DNA of 64,000 bases from Butyricicoccus porcorum (GTDB lineage: Bacteria; Bacillota; Clostridia; Oscillospirales; Butyricicoccaceae): NCBI RefSeq assembly GCF_002157465.1, contig NZ_NHOC01000010.1:124001-188000 (forward strand), written 5' to 3'. Shown in pieces: positions 44,203 to 52,697 of the stretch; the stretch's first letter is position 1; every line of letters starts with the position of its first letter. A program made the position numbers and the translations under genes. The notes below the pieces were generated by a model. That model made no database searches and had not been told where the DNA came from. It was given only the letters and a program-made list of their open reading frames with translations.

Positions 44203-45603
44203 ATGACCACGACACCCGTTCCAATCCATCCTGAAGAGGAAAGACCAACTTATTTCTGTACAAAAAGCACAACCAATACCTATACACTCATTTCTACCAT
44301 AGCTTTTTTAATTGGCGTCCCGCAGCATACCTTTGAAAATGAGCATGAGCCGCCGCAATTGGAAATATATGACAAACTGAAATATAATAAAAACGCCTGT
44401 ATTATTCGTAATTTATGCATGCTGCGCACAGCAATTATCCGCAATTTTAAAAAGATCAATCACGAAATGTACCATAATTTCCGCCTGTTGACTTCGCTGG
44501 ATGAATACATTCCCATGTCCTGTCTGACCGAGCTGAGCGCCTGCGGCATCCATATTTTAAAGAAAAACGCACGGCTCGCGCAATATATTGTAGACATCAA
44601 TAAAAATATTTCTGATCGAATCAATAACTGTAAAAATCTATTTCCGCTCTGGCTCGACTGGAATTATGTGCGCGATATTTTTATCATGCCCAATGGACTG
44701 AAAGAAGACGGGACGAAGGCAGCTTCCGACCTGTATTACGCTGAAAAAGGCAATTATCCGTATCAGGTCTATCTCAACTGGGTGTTCTTTCCGGGTGATG
44801 GTAATATCCTGTTTAACGACAAAAAATTCACATCGCTGCTGTACAAATGGCACGAAGACGAATTCACCGATTTCAACCGTGTTTCCAACGTCGATCATTC
44901 AGTTAAAACCAATATTTTCCGTTTTCTTGAGGAAAGTCAGAACACAGTCATTGCTGTCGACTGCGAAAATTCAGATCCATATGATCTGTGTGCAACACTG
45001 AACAATCTGGAAGATGAGCTGCGCGATAAGATCAGCAAAATCATGCTGTTTGACGATGTGCATACCTCCACTGCCTGGCAGGTGCTCGCAGAACACACAG
45101 AAATCCCGATTGAACGCATTGAGGTTAAGCGCCTCAAGGATGACAAATCGCTGGTCGATACGCATCTGACCGTCGGCGTCTGCCGTGAGTTTTATGCCAA
45201 CCATGTCGACTCATTTGTGTTGGTCGCAAGCGATTCAGATTACTGGAGTCTGATTTCCACCTTACCGGAAGCGCGCTATCTCGTCATGGTGGAACATGAA
45301 AAGTGCAGTGAAAAGCTCAAAGAAGCGCTGGATGAAAACGGCATTTTCTACTGTTATATCGACGATTTCTATTCCGGCATGGGCAAGGATATCAAGCTGA
45401 CCGCTCTGCTGACCGAAATGAAATGCTACCTTGCCGCACATATCGACCTGAATGTCAACCAGATGATGGACGAAATGTACCGCTCCACCCGTGCTGTCAT
45501 GTCGGAAACGGAAAAGCACCAGTTCTATGAAAAATATATCAAATCTCTTTCCCTCGCCATCGACAACGACGGAATGGTTTCCATTCAGATCAAAGGGAAA
45601 TAA
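44203..45603 (+). CDS. NYN-domain (PIN-like) putative ribonuclease
   Basis: A 466-residue protein. The first ~235 residues match nothing I recognise and look helical. Residues ~245-395 form an NYN/PIN-like nuclease fold: TVIAVDCENSDPYDL supplies the first acidic residue and partner Asn, KDDKSLVDTHL a second, and FVLVASDSDYWSLIS the D-x-D pair; the C-terminal ~70 residues are again helical. NYN proteins cleave RNA in tRNA/mRNA turnover and some defence systems. The start is ATG 44203, nine bases after AAAGGA (an ATG at 44194 lies too close). Three bases separate it from the HD-Nudix fusion gene, implying a common task in nucleotide or RNA metabolism. Confidence 0.8.
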   Translation: MTTTPVPIHPEEERPTYFCTKSTTNTYTLISTIAFLIGVPQHTFENEHEPPQLEIYDKLKYNKNACIIRNLCMLRTAIIRNFKKINHEMYHNFRLLTSLDEYIPMSCLTELSACGIHILKKNARLAQYIVDINKNISDRINNCKNLFPLWLDWNYVRDIFIMPNGLKEDGTKAASDLYYAEKGNYPYQVYLNWVFFPGDGNILFNDKKFTSLLYKWHEDEFTDFNRVSNVDHSVKTNIFRFLEESQNTVIAVDCENSDPYDLCATLNNLEDELRDKISKIMLFDDVHTSTAWQVLAEHTEIPIERIEVKRLKDDKSLVDTHLTVGVCREFYANHVDSFVLVASDSDYWSLISTLPEARYLVMVEHEKCSEKLKEALDENGIFYCYIDDFYSGMGKDIKLTALLTEMKCYLAAHIDLNVNQMMDEMYRSTRAVMSETEKHQFYEKYIKSLSLAIDNDGMVSIQIKGK

Positions 45604-45606
45604 GCC

Positions 45607-46416
45607 ATGATTTACACAGAACAAACCAGACGGGCGATGAAGCTCGCCTATACCGCACATCATGAACAAACAGATCGGAGTGGCCTGCCCTATATCCACC
45701 ATGTTCTCCATGTCGCGGAACAGATGACCGATGAGGTGTCCACAGTGGCCGCTCTGCTGCATGACACCGTGGAGGATACCCCGCTCACGCTGGATGACCT
45801 GAGGGAAAACGGCTTCCTGCCGGAAGCCATTGAAGCCGTGCGCCAGCTGACGCACGACCCTTCTGTTGCCTATCTGGACTACATTCGCACGCTGCGTGAC
45901 AATCCCATTGCAGTCGCTGTAAAGCTTGCTGATCTCGCACACAACAGTGATCTGTCTCGGCTCGAACACATCACCGGGCAGGATCGACAACGAGTCGAAA
46001 CATACCGGCAGGCCATTCAGATTCTGAAAACGACTGAAGTGGTCGCGGCGCTCCTCTGGGATGCAGATCGGTTCCTGATCTGCCAGCGCCCGCCGCACAA
46101 GGCGCGCGGTCTGCTGTGGGAATTTGTCGGCGGAAAGATCGAGCCTGGTGAAACCGGGCAGCAGGCACTGGTGCGCGAATGCCGCGAAGAACTCGGCATC
46201 ACCGTTTCCGTCGGCGATGTCTTTATGGACGTCACACATCAGTATCCCGACCTCACGGTACACCTGACGCTGTTCCATGCGCGCATTGCCGCAGGCACAC
46301 CGCAGCTGCTGGAACACAACGCGCTTCAGTGGATCACGCCGCAGGAAATCGACCGGTATCCATTCTGCCCGGCAGATGTCGCCATATTGGAACGGATCCG
46401 ACAGGAATATCTGTAA
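45607..46416 (+). CDS. HD hydrolase-Nudix hydrolase fusion
   Basis: A 269-residue two-domain protein. Residues 1-140 are an HD domain of the RelA/SpoT-hydrolase (MESH1-like) type, with HH in YIHHVLHVA, HD in ALLHDTVEDT and the ED pair, and the distal D/N in VKLADLAHNSD. Residues 142-269 are a MutT-like Nudix domain with the full box GGKIEPGETGQQALVRECREELGI (quoted across residues ~183-206) and a preceding CQRPP motif. No synthetase domain is present. A small (p)ppGpp- or NADPH-hydrolysing HD protein fused to a nucleotide-sanitising Nudix enzyme is an unusual combination. The gene starts 3 bp after the NYN gene and is probably translationally coupled to it. Confidence 0.88.
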   Translation: MIYTEQTRRAMKLAYTAHHEQTDRSGLPYIHHVLHVAEQMTDEVSTVAALLHDTVEDTPLTLDDLRENGFLPEAIEAVRQLTHDPSVAYLDYIRTLRDNPIAVAVKLADLAHNSDLSRLEHITGQDRQRVETYRQAIQILKTTEVVAALLWDADRFLICQRPPHKARGLLWEFVGGKIEPGETGQQALVRECREELGITVSVGDVFMDVTHQYPDLTVHLTLFHARIAAGTPQLLEHNALQWITPQEIDRYPFCPADVAILERIRQEYL

Positions 46417-46516
46417 AGCAACTTCCTGTCTTTACAAAACAGCAGCGCATGGTGTATGATTTTTGCAGACAGCGAATGTCCGGCTATCACTCGCTGAACG
46501 AAGGAAGGGAATTTAC

Positions 46517-47275
46517 GTGATCTTTTATTTTTCGGCAACCGGAAACTCAAAATATGTCGCAAATCGACTCGCACGTGCACTGGACAGTGAAATCGTTTCC
46601 ATTGTCGACTGTCTGAAAAATGGCAGGCTTTCATTTGAAATCCAGACAGACGAACGGGTTGGATTTGTATTTCCCACATATGCATGGGGACTTCCGTCTG
46701 TAGCCCAGGAATTTATGCAGCGCATGGAGCTGCATACAAACGGAAGTGCATATTTTTACTTTGTTGCGACGTTTGGTACGACACCGGGTACCATCGGCTA
46801 TACAGCAAACCAGCAGCTGTACGCGCGCACGGGTCGAAAATTTGACGCCCGTTTCGGCGTGAAGATGCCGGATACCTGGACACCGATGTTTGACCTGTCA
46901 GACAAAGAAAAGGTGCAGCAGATCAATGACCGCGCAGAGCCACAGATTGACCGCATCATCCAGAGAGCCCGGCATTATACCGGTGGAAATTATTTAAAAT
47001 CCAGAGTACCGCGGTTTCTCATTCCAATTTTTGAAAAATACTACGATTATATGCGAAAAACCAGCCATTTTACCGTAGAATCGTCCTGTATTGGTTGTGG
47101 CCTGTGCGAACAGAACTGTCCGGCAGACGCAATCCGACTCGAAAACGGAACGCCGGTCTGGACAACAGACAGGTGTGCCATGTGCCTCGGCTGCCTGCAC
47201 CGCTGTCCACACTTTGCGATCCAGTACGGAAAAAACACGCAAAAACACGGGCAGTATCTCAACCCGCATACATAA
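46517..47275 (+). CDS. EFR1 family flavodoxin-ferredoxin protein
   Basis: A 252-residue protein that joins an N-terminal flavodoxin fold (FYFSATGNSKYVANRLA is the FMN phosphate loop) to a C-terminal 2[4Fe-4S] ferredoxin: CIGCGLCEQNCPADAI and CAMCLGCLHRCPHFAI supply eight cysteines. EFR1 proteins are electron carriers of unknown partner, common in gut Clostridia. The start is GTG 46517, six bases after GGAAGGGA; an upstream ATG gives an extension unlike the family. It is about 100 bp downstream of the HD-Nudix gene and may or may not share its transcript. Confidence 0.9.
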   Translation: MIFYFSATGNSKYVANRLARALDSEIVSIVDCLKNGRLSFEIQTDERVGFVFPTYAWGLPSVAQEFMQRMELHTNGSAYFYFVATFGTTPGTIGYTANQQLYARTGRKFDARFGVKMPDTWTPMFDLSDKEKVQQINDRAEPQIDRIIQRARHYTGGNYLKSRVPRFLIPIFEKYYDYMRKTSHFTVESSCIGCGLCEQNCPADAIRLENGTPVWTTDRCAMCLGCLHRCPHFAIQYGKNTQKHGQYLNPHT

Positions 47276-47279
47276 CAAA

Positions 47280-47315
47280 ATCCGGGCCGTCGGCTTCGCC
47301 GCTGACAGCCCGGAT
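47280..47315. terminator. Bidirectional terminator
   Basis: ATCCGGGC pairs with GCCCGGAT, with CTTTTTAT following on the plus strand and a shorter T-run on the minus strand. It separates convergent efr1 and leuB. Confidence 0.85.
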
Positions 47316-47337
47316 CTTTTTATCGTTTTTTCCGAAA

Positions 47338-48414
47338 TTAACCTCTGATATTTGCGCAGATAATCGCGCCCATCTCGGAGGTAGACAGCACCTTCTCACC
47401 TTCCTTGGCGATATCCGCAGTGCGGTGTCCATCGTTCAGTGCCTTTTCAACGGCTGCTTCGATGCAGTCAGCTTCCTCGCCCAGACCGAACGAATAGCGC
47501 AGCATCATTGCACAGGACAGGATAGTTGCAATCGGGTTTGCAATGCCCTTGCCTGCAATGTCCGGTGCAGAGCCATGAATTGGCTCGTACATGCCCAGCT
47601 TGCTCTCGCCGATAGAAGCAGACGGCAGCATGCCAATCGAGCCGGTAATCATGCTCGCTTCATCTGACAGAATGTCGCCGAACAGATTTCCGGTCACAAT
47701 GACGTCAAACTGCCCCGGATTGCGAACCAGCTGCATCGCCGCATTGTCGACATACATATCCTGATATTCGACCTCTGGATACTCCTCGCGCAGCTTGTGC
47801 ATTGTTTCACGCCATACGCGGGAGGTTTCCAGTACATTTGCCTTATCTACGGAAACCAGCTTCTTGCCGCGCTTCATTGCCATATCGAAACCACGGCGAC
47901 CGATGCGCTCGACCTCGGTGACAGAATAGTTCATGTCATCCCAGCCGGTTTCACCCAGTTCGCTCTCTCTGCGGCCGCGCTTGCCGAAATAAACGTCGCC
48001 GGTCAGCTCGCGGCAGACCAGGATGTCAAAGCCATCACCGATGATCTCCGGTTTGATCGGGCAAGCCTCTGCCAGTGCTGCGTGCATCTGTGCCGGGCGC
48101 AGGTTAACAAACAGGCCCAGACCCGAACGCAGACCGAGCAGTGCGCGCTCCGGACGCTTATCCGACGGAACGCTGTCCCACTTCGGGCCACCGACAGCAC
48201 CCAGCAGGACGGAATCAGACGCCTTGCAGATATCCAGTGTCTCCTGCGGCAGCGGAATGCCGTACTTGTCAATGGCGTTGCCGCCCGCATAGCACTCGGT
48301 AAACTGGAAGGTATGACCGAACTTTTCACCGACAACCTCAAGTGCCTTCATGGCCTCTGTTACGATTTCCGGGCCGATGCCGTCGCCCTTGATGACTGCA
48401 ATATTGTACTGCAT
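47338..48414 (-). CDS. leuB: 3-isopropylmalate dehydrogenase
   Basis: A 358-residue LeuB, which oxidises and decarboxylates 3-isopropylmalate to 2-oxoisocaproate with NAD+. KGDGIGPEIV at the N-terminus, VRELTGDVYFGKRG (substrate loop), VDKANVLETSRVWR, NLFGDILSDEAS (Mg2+ aspartates) and PIHGSAPDIAGKGIANP are all in place. It is the last gene of the leuA-C-D-B operon, 3 bp after leuD. ATG 48414 begins with the usual MQYNIAVIKGDGIG start. Confidence 0.97.
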   Translation of the reverse strand: MQYNIAVIKGDGIGPEIVTEAMKALEVVGEKFGHTFQFTECYAGGNAIDKYGIPLPQETLDICKASDSVLLGAVGGPKWDSVPSDKRPERALLGLRSGLGLFVNLRPAQMHAALAEACPIKPEIIGDGFDILVCRELTGDVYFGKRGRRESELGETGWDDMNYSVTEVERIGRRGFDMAMKRGKKLVSVDKANVLETSRVWRETMHKLREEYPEVEYQDMYVDNAAMQLVRNPGQFDVIVTGNLFGDILSDEASMITGSIGMLPSASIGESKLGMYEPIHGSAPDIAGKGIANPIATILSCAMMLRYSFGLGEEADCIEAAVEKALNDGHRTADIAKEGEKVLSTSEMGAIICANIRG

Positions 48415-48417
48415 CGA

Positions 48418-48909
48418 TTAACCCTCTCTTTCCTTCAGGCTCTTGAGTAAACCGCCTGCACGGATAATATTCTGTAAGAACGGCGGGAATGCCGCTGCCT
48501 GGAACTGCTCGCCCGTAGTGATATCCGTGATGATGCCGGTATCGAAATCGACCTCTACCTCATCGCCTGCACTGATGGCATTCGCAGCTTCTTCACTCTC
48601 CATGATCGGCAGGCCGATGTTGATGGAGCTGCGGTAGAAAATACGCGCAAAGGACGATGCGATAACGCAGGAAATACCATTGTCACGGATAACCTGCGGT
48701 GCATGCTCACGGGAAGAGCCGCAGCCGAAATTCTTGGTTGCAACCATAATGTCGCCCTTCTTGACGTTCTTAACGAATTCGGTGTCGATATCCTCCATGC
48801 AGTGAGTTGCCAGTTCAACCGGATCGGCAATGTTCAGATAACGAGCCGGAATGATAACGTCGGTATCGACGTTATCGCCATATTTAAAAACAGAACCTCT
48901 TGCTTTCAT
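48418..48909 (-). CDS. leuD: 3-isopropylmalate dehydratase small subunit
   Basis: A 163-residue LeuD that pairs with LeuC to isomerise 2- to 3-isopropylmalate. [18 protein letters not shown] and [15 protein letters not shown] are the swivelling-domain signatures. The short (about 160 residue) form is the archaeal/clostridial type that goes with the 420-residue LeuC found next to it. It starts 13 bp after leuC. Confidence 0.96.
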   Translation of the reverse strand: MKARGSVFKYGDNVDTDVIIPARYLNIADPVELATHCMEDIDTEFVKNVKKGDIMVATKNFGCGSSREHAPQVIRDNGISCVIASSFARIFYRSSINIGLPIMESEEAANAISAGDEVEVDFDTGIITDITTGEQFQAAAFPPFLQNIIRAGGLLKSLKEREG

Positions 48910-48922
48910 GACTGTTCCTCCT

Positions 48923-50188
48923 TTATTCTGCGACGTCTGCCGGGTCGGTAATATAGCCGGTGATTGCGGATGCAGCAGCTACCGCCGGGCTTGCCAGATA
49001 GATTTCCGAAGAAACATGACCCATACGGCCGACAAAGTTGCGGTTGGTCGTAGAAATTGCACGCTCACCGTGTGCCAGAATGCCCATATGTCCGCCGAGG
49101 CACGGGCCGCAGGTCGGTGTGGAAAGAATCGCACCTGCCTCAACGAAGATTTCTGCGAGACCTTCGCGGATGCACTGGAGATAAATCTCCTGTGTTGCCG
49201 GAATGACAATCGTGCGGACGTTCTTCTTGACCTTCTTGCCCTTCAGAATCGCAGCGGCTTCGCGCATATCCTGAATGCGGCCGTTGGTGCAGGAACCGAT
49301 GACAGCCTGCTGAATTTCAATCTTGCCGAGCTCATCAATCGTCTTTGTGTTCTCCGGCAGGTGCGGGCAGGCAACCGTCGGGCGCAGTGCAGACAGATCA
49401 ATATCATAGGTCTCATCATAAACCGCATCCGGATCTGCTTCATATCTGATAACCGGACGGTTGACGCGGCCTTCGATGTATTCCATAGTCTTCTCGTCAA
49501 CCGGGAAAATGCCGTTCTTTGCGCCCGCCTCGATCGCCATATTGCAGATCGTGAAGCGGTCATCCATCGACAGCGAAGCAACGCCTTCACCGGTGAATTC
49601 CATCGAACGGTACAGTGCGCCGTCGACGCCAATCTTGCCAATAATGTGCAGGATAACATCCTTGCCGGAAACATACTTCGGCAGAGAGCCGATCAGATTG
49701 AATTTGATGGCAGACGGAACCTTGAACCATGCCTTGCCGGTTGCCATGCCTGCCGCGAGGTCTGTGGAACCGACGCCGGTGGAAAATGCACCCAGTGCAC
49801 CATATGTACAGGTATGGGAGTCCGCGCCGATAATCAGTTCGCCCGGGCCGACCAGGCCTTTTTCCGGCAGCAGGGCATGTTCAATGCCCATCTGTCCGAC
49901 ATCGAAGAAATTGACGACCTCGTGCTTGCCTGCGAAATTGCGGCAGGTCAGGCACTGCTCTGCGGACTTGATGTCTTTGTTCGGTGCGAAATGATCCATA
50001 ACGAGCGCAACCTTGTTGCGATCAAACACCTTGTCAAATCCAGCCTTTTCCATCTCACGGATGGCAACCGGGCCGGTAATATCATTCGCCAGTGTCAGGT
50101 CGAGATTTGCCTCGATCAGCTGACCTGCGGTTACGCTTTCCAGCCCCGCATGACTGGCGAGAATTTTCTGTGTCATAGTCATTGCCAT
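48923..50188 (-). CDS. leuC: 3-isopropylmalate dehydratase large subunit
   Basis: A 421-residue aconitase-like LeuC of the archaeal/clostridial (HacA-like) type. The [4Fe-4S] cysteines are in VIGSCTNGR and [29 protein letters not shown] is the substrate-binding signature. ATG 50188 follows GGAGG. It is separated from leuA by a 67-bp gap holding a terminator-like hairpin. Confidence 0.96.
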   Translation of the reverse strand: MAMTMTQKILASHAGLESVTAGQLIEANLDLTLANDITGPVAIREMEKAGFDKVFDRNKVALVMDHFAPNKDIKSAEQCLTCRNFAGKHEVVNFFDVGQMGIEHALLPEKGLVGPGELIIGADSHTCTYGALGAFSTGVGSTDLAAGMATGKAWFKVPSAIKFNLIGSLPKYVSGKDVILHIIGKIGVDGALYRSMEFTGEGVASLSMDDRFTICNMAIEAGAKNGIFPVDEKTMEYIEGRVNRPVIRYEADPDAVYDETYDIDLSALRPTVACPHLPENTKTIDELGKIEIQQAVIGSCTNGRIQDMREAAAILKGKKVKKNVRTIVIPATQEIYLQCIREGLAEIFVEAGAILSTPTCGPCLGGHMGILAHGERAISTTNRNFVGRMGHVSSEIYLASPAVAAASAITGYITDPADVAE

Positions 50189-50211
50189 GAGAAATTACCT
50201 CCTCTTTTCAT

Positions 50212-50242
50212 AAAAATCTGCCTGCCCTGCGCGGGCAGGCAG
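50212..50242 (-). terminator. Terminator-like hairpin between leuA and leuC
   Basis: CTGCCTGCCC pairs perfectly with GGGCAGGCAG, and on the operon strand ATTTTTATG follows. It may stop part of the transcripts after leuA. Confidence 0.65.
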
Positions 50243-50255
50243 ATATGCAGTGCAA

Positions 50256-51770
50256 TTAGCTGTTGAGATACTTGTTGATGCCGTTGATGTATGCCTTGAT
50301 AGAAGCCTCTACGATATCGACAGATACGCCGCGGCCGGTAACGACCTCATCCTCGCTGCCGTCGAATGTCATCTTGACGACAGCTTCACTCTGTGCATCC
50401 TGTCCATCGGTCAGTGCACGCAGCGAGTAGTCCTGAAGCTCAATCTTCAGGCCGGTAATCTTATTGATCGCAGCATAAGAAGCATTGATCGGGCCATCGC
50501 TCAGTGCAGCGCGCTCGAACTCCTCGTCACCCTTGGTCATCTTGACAACAGCAGTGGTGCTGATGGTGTTGCCGCTGTTGATGACATACTGCTTGAGGGT
50601 ATAACGAACCGGGCCGGAAACCGGAACCACACCGATGAGTGCTTCGAGGTCACGATCCTTGATGACCTTTTTCTTATCAGCCAGTACCTTGAACTTGGCA
50701 AATGCCTTGTCGATTTTCTCCTTGGACAGCGTATAACCGAGATCCTTCAGGCGTGCCTCAAAAGCATGTCTGCCGGAATGCTTGCCAAGGACAATGGCAT
50801 TCTGCGGGATACCGACGGATTCCGGTGTCATGATCTCGTAGGTGCTCTTGTTGTTCAGTACGCCATGCTGATGGATGCCGGACTCATGTGCGAACGCATT
50901 CGCGCCGACAATCGGCTTGGTCGGTGCAACCGGAACGCCGGTGATGGTCTGGATCATGCGGCTGGAACGATAGATCTGCGTGGTATCGATGCGGGTATCC
51001 GCGTCGAAGAAGTCCTTGCGGGTCTTGAGCGCCATGACAATTTCCTCGAGGGATGCATTGCCCGCACGCTCGCCGATGCCGTTGATGGTACATTCAACCT
51101 GACCGATGCCCGCCTGAATGCCTGCCAGAGAGTTTGCAACGCCCATGCCGAGGTCATTGTGGTTATGGCAGGACAGAATAATATTTTCCGTGCCGTCAAC
51201 GTGCTCACGGATGTAACGGATCAGGTTCGCATACTCGTCCGGAGTCAGATAGCCGGTGGTATCCGGAATATTGATGGTGGTAGCGCCGTTCTTGATTGCG
51301 ACATCAACAACGCGGCACAGGAAATCCCAGTCGGAACGGGTTGCATCCTCTGCGGAGAACTCGACATTGGACAGCAGCTTTGTGGTGTATGCAACGTGAT
51401 GTGCAACGCTCTCGAGTACCTCTTCCGGCTTCATCTTCAGCTTATACTCCATATGAACCGGAGAGGTTGCAAGGAATACATGGATACGCGGATCAACCGC
51501 ATCCTTGACCGAGCTGTACGCAACATCGATGTCCTTTTCCACACAGCGCGCAAGCGAGCAAACGGTGGAATTCTTAACGGTATTGGCAATGGTAGCAATG
51601 GCTGCCGCATCGCCCGGCGACGCAATTGCGAAGCCTGCTTCGATGATATCGACGCCCAGCGTTTCCAGCTGGCGGGCAACCTCAATCTTTTCGCTGAGGT
51701 TCATGCTGCATCCGGGAGACTGTTCGCCGTCTCTGAGGGTGGTGTCAAAAATTCTGATCTGCTTTGACAT
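50256..51770 (-). CDS. leuA: 2-isopropylmalate synthase
   Basis: A 504-residue LeuA, the first committed enzyme of leucine synthesis (2-oxoisovalerate plus acetyl-CoA). FDTTLRDGEQSPGCSMN holds the catalytic DRE-TIM motif; the metal ligands include HNHNDLGMG (LSCHNHND). NGIGERAGNASLEE is diagnostic for the family. The C-terminal ~120 residues are the LeuA allosteric domain that binds leucine, indicating feedback inhibition as well as the upstream T-box. The start is ATG 51770 (MSKQIRIFD); an in-frame ATG five codons upstream lacks family support. Confidence 0.97.
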   Translation of the reverse strand: MSKQIRIFDTTLRDGEQSPGCSMNLSEKIEVARQLETLGVDIIEAGFAIASPGDAAAIATIANTVKNSTVCSLARCVEKDIDVAYSSVKDAVDPRIHVFLATSPVHMEYKLKMKPEEVLESVAHHVAYTTKLLSNVEFSAEDATRSDWDFLCRVVDVAIKNGATTINIPDTTGYLTPDEYANLIRYIREHVDGTENIILSCHNHNDLGMGVANSLAGIQAGIGQVECTINGIGERAGNASLEEIVMALKTRKDFFDADTRIDTTQIYRSSRMIQTITGVPVAPTKPIVGANAFAHESGIHQHGVLNNKSTYEIMTPESVGIPQNAIVLGKHSGRHAFEARLKDLGYTLSKEKIDKAFAKFKVLADKKKVIKDRDLEALIGVVPVSGPVRYTLKQYVINSGNTISTTAVVKMTKGDEEFERAALSDGPINASYAAINKITGLKIELQDYSLRALTDGQDAQSEAVVKMTFDGSEDEVVTGRGVSVDIVEASIKAYINGINKYLNS

Positions 51771-51830
51771 GACTTTATCCTCCAAAAATAATTAAAAATT
51801 ACTGGTTCAAAGAAGTGGACGGGACAGGCA

Positions 51831-52130
51831 TAAAAAAAGCCTTCATCTCGCCAAATAAATTTGGAAACAGAGACGAAAGCAAACTTCCGCGGTACCACTC
51901 TACTTGCCGCCATTGTTACATAAATAAGCGACCGCTCAACGCATCCAGCAATGCGCTTCCCCTGTAACGGTGGGAAATCCGTTCCAACCTAATCAGGGCA
52001 GAGCCTGGTTCAGCGGACTGTTCCCGGGTGAGTTTCGCTGCTGAACGCCACTGCCTTGCACCACACGGCAGCTCTCTGAAGACGGCTGACAGTTACTTTA
52101 CCCGTTCATCACATTTTTCAAATATTACGA
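51831..52130 (-). promoter_or_regulatory. T-box riboswitch before leuA, probably Leu-specific
   Basis: The minus strand shows the T-box sequence AGAGTGGTACCGCGG (51887-51901), the apical Stem I signature CAGAGAGCTGCCG...GTGCAAGGCAG, and a terminator CTTTCGTCTC/GAGATGAAGG with seven Ts (51832-51879). The triplet in specifier position, before ATTAGG, reads CTG; a CTC lies a few bases upstream. Both are leucine codons, in keeping with the operon. Uncharged tRNA-Leu would prevent termination. Confidence 0.9.
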
Positions 52131-52135
52131 TTCCT

Positions 52136-52164
52136 ATTATATGACGCTTCTCCCCTGCTGTCAA
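52136..52164 (-). promoter_or_regulatory. Consensus promoter of the leu operon
   Basis: TTGACA (52159-52164), exactly 17 bp and TATAAT (52136-52141), directly before the T-box. Confidence 0.92.
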
Positions 52165-52313
52165 GAGCTTGCGGCAAATTTTGCAAAAGAAATCAGCAAA
52201 AAGTGGTAGCTGCGCAGGAGCAAAATCCGGTATTTGTTGTTGGTTTTTGCAGATATGGTATAATGAACTGCGCCCCGTTCCCCCACGGTTCACTTTATCT
52301 CCCTAAATTTTTC

Positions 52314-52342
52314 TTGACATTCTATTCCCGTTGCGTTATACT
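52314..52342 (+). promoter_or_regulatory. Promoter of the aro operon
   Basis: TTGACA, exactly 17 bp and TATACT, directly before the second T-box. It faces away from the leu promoter 150 bp to the left. Confidence 0.9.
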
Positions 52343-52348
52343 GTATAC

Positions 52349-52640
52349 AAATTTTGATAACAGCACTGCGATGACGGAGAAAAGTAAATCCGCATCGGCT
52401 CACCAGGGATAGCACGCCACAGACTGAAAGCGGGCTTTGAGCCGGACGAATTGAAGTTCCCTCCCGAGCTTTTGCGCTGAACTACAGTAGGTGCAGACGG
52501 CTGCCCCCGTTACCGGGCTAGAATATCGGGCTTCCCGGCCCCGTATTTGAATAAAGTGCGGCATAAGTGCCGAATTTGGGTGGTACCACGGAATGTTTGT
52601 CTTTCGTCCCTTGCGATGCGGGAGGAAGGACTTTTTTTAT
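52349..52640 (+). promoter_or_regulatory. T-box riboswitch before aroF, probably Tyr-specific
   Basis: GGGTGGTACCACGG (52578-52591) is the T-box sequence and GTCTTTCGTCCC...GGGAGGAAGGAC followed by seven Ts the terminator. In Stem I the segment GAACTACAGTAGG places TAC (tyrosine) at the specifier position, just before the conserved AGTAGG; the assignment is by position only. The operon would be switched on when tRNA-Tyr is uncharged. Confidence 0.85.
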
Positions 52641-52697
52641 GCTTACTTTTCTTGCTGTGTTCAGCCGGGAAATATCTGTTTCAAGGAGAAATGTATC

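Noticed and set aside
48851-51767. Long plus-strand frames (about 470 and 505 codons) opposite leuC and leuA
   Set aside because: They are shadows of intact leu genes with no ribosome sites or recognisable domains.
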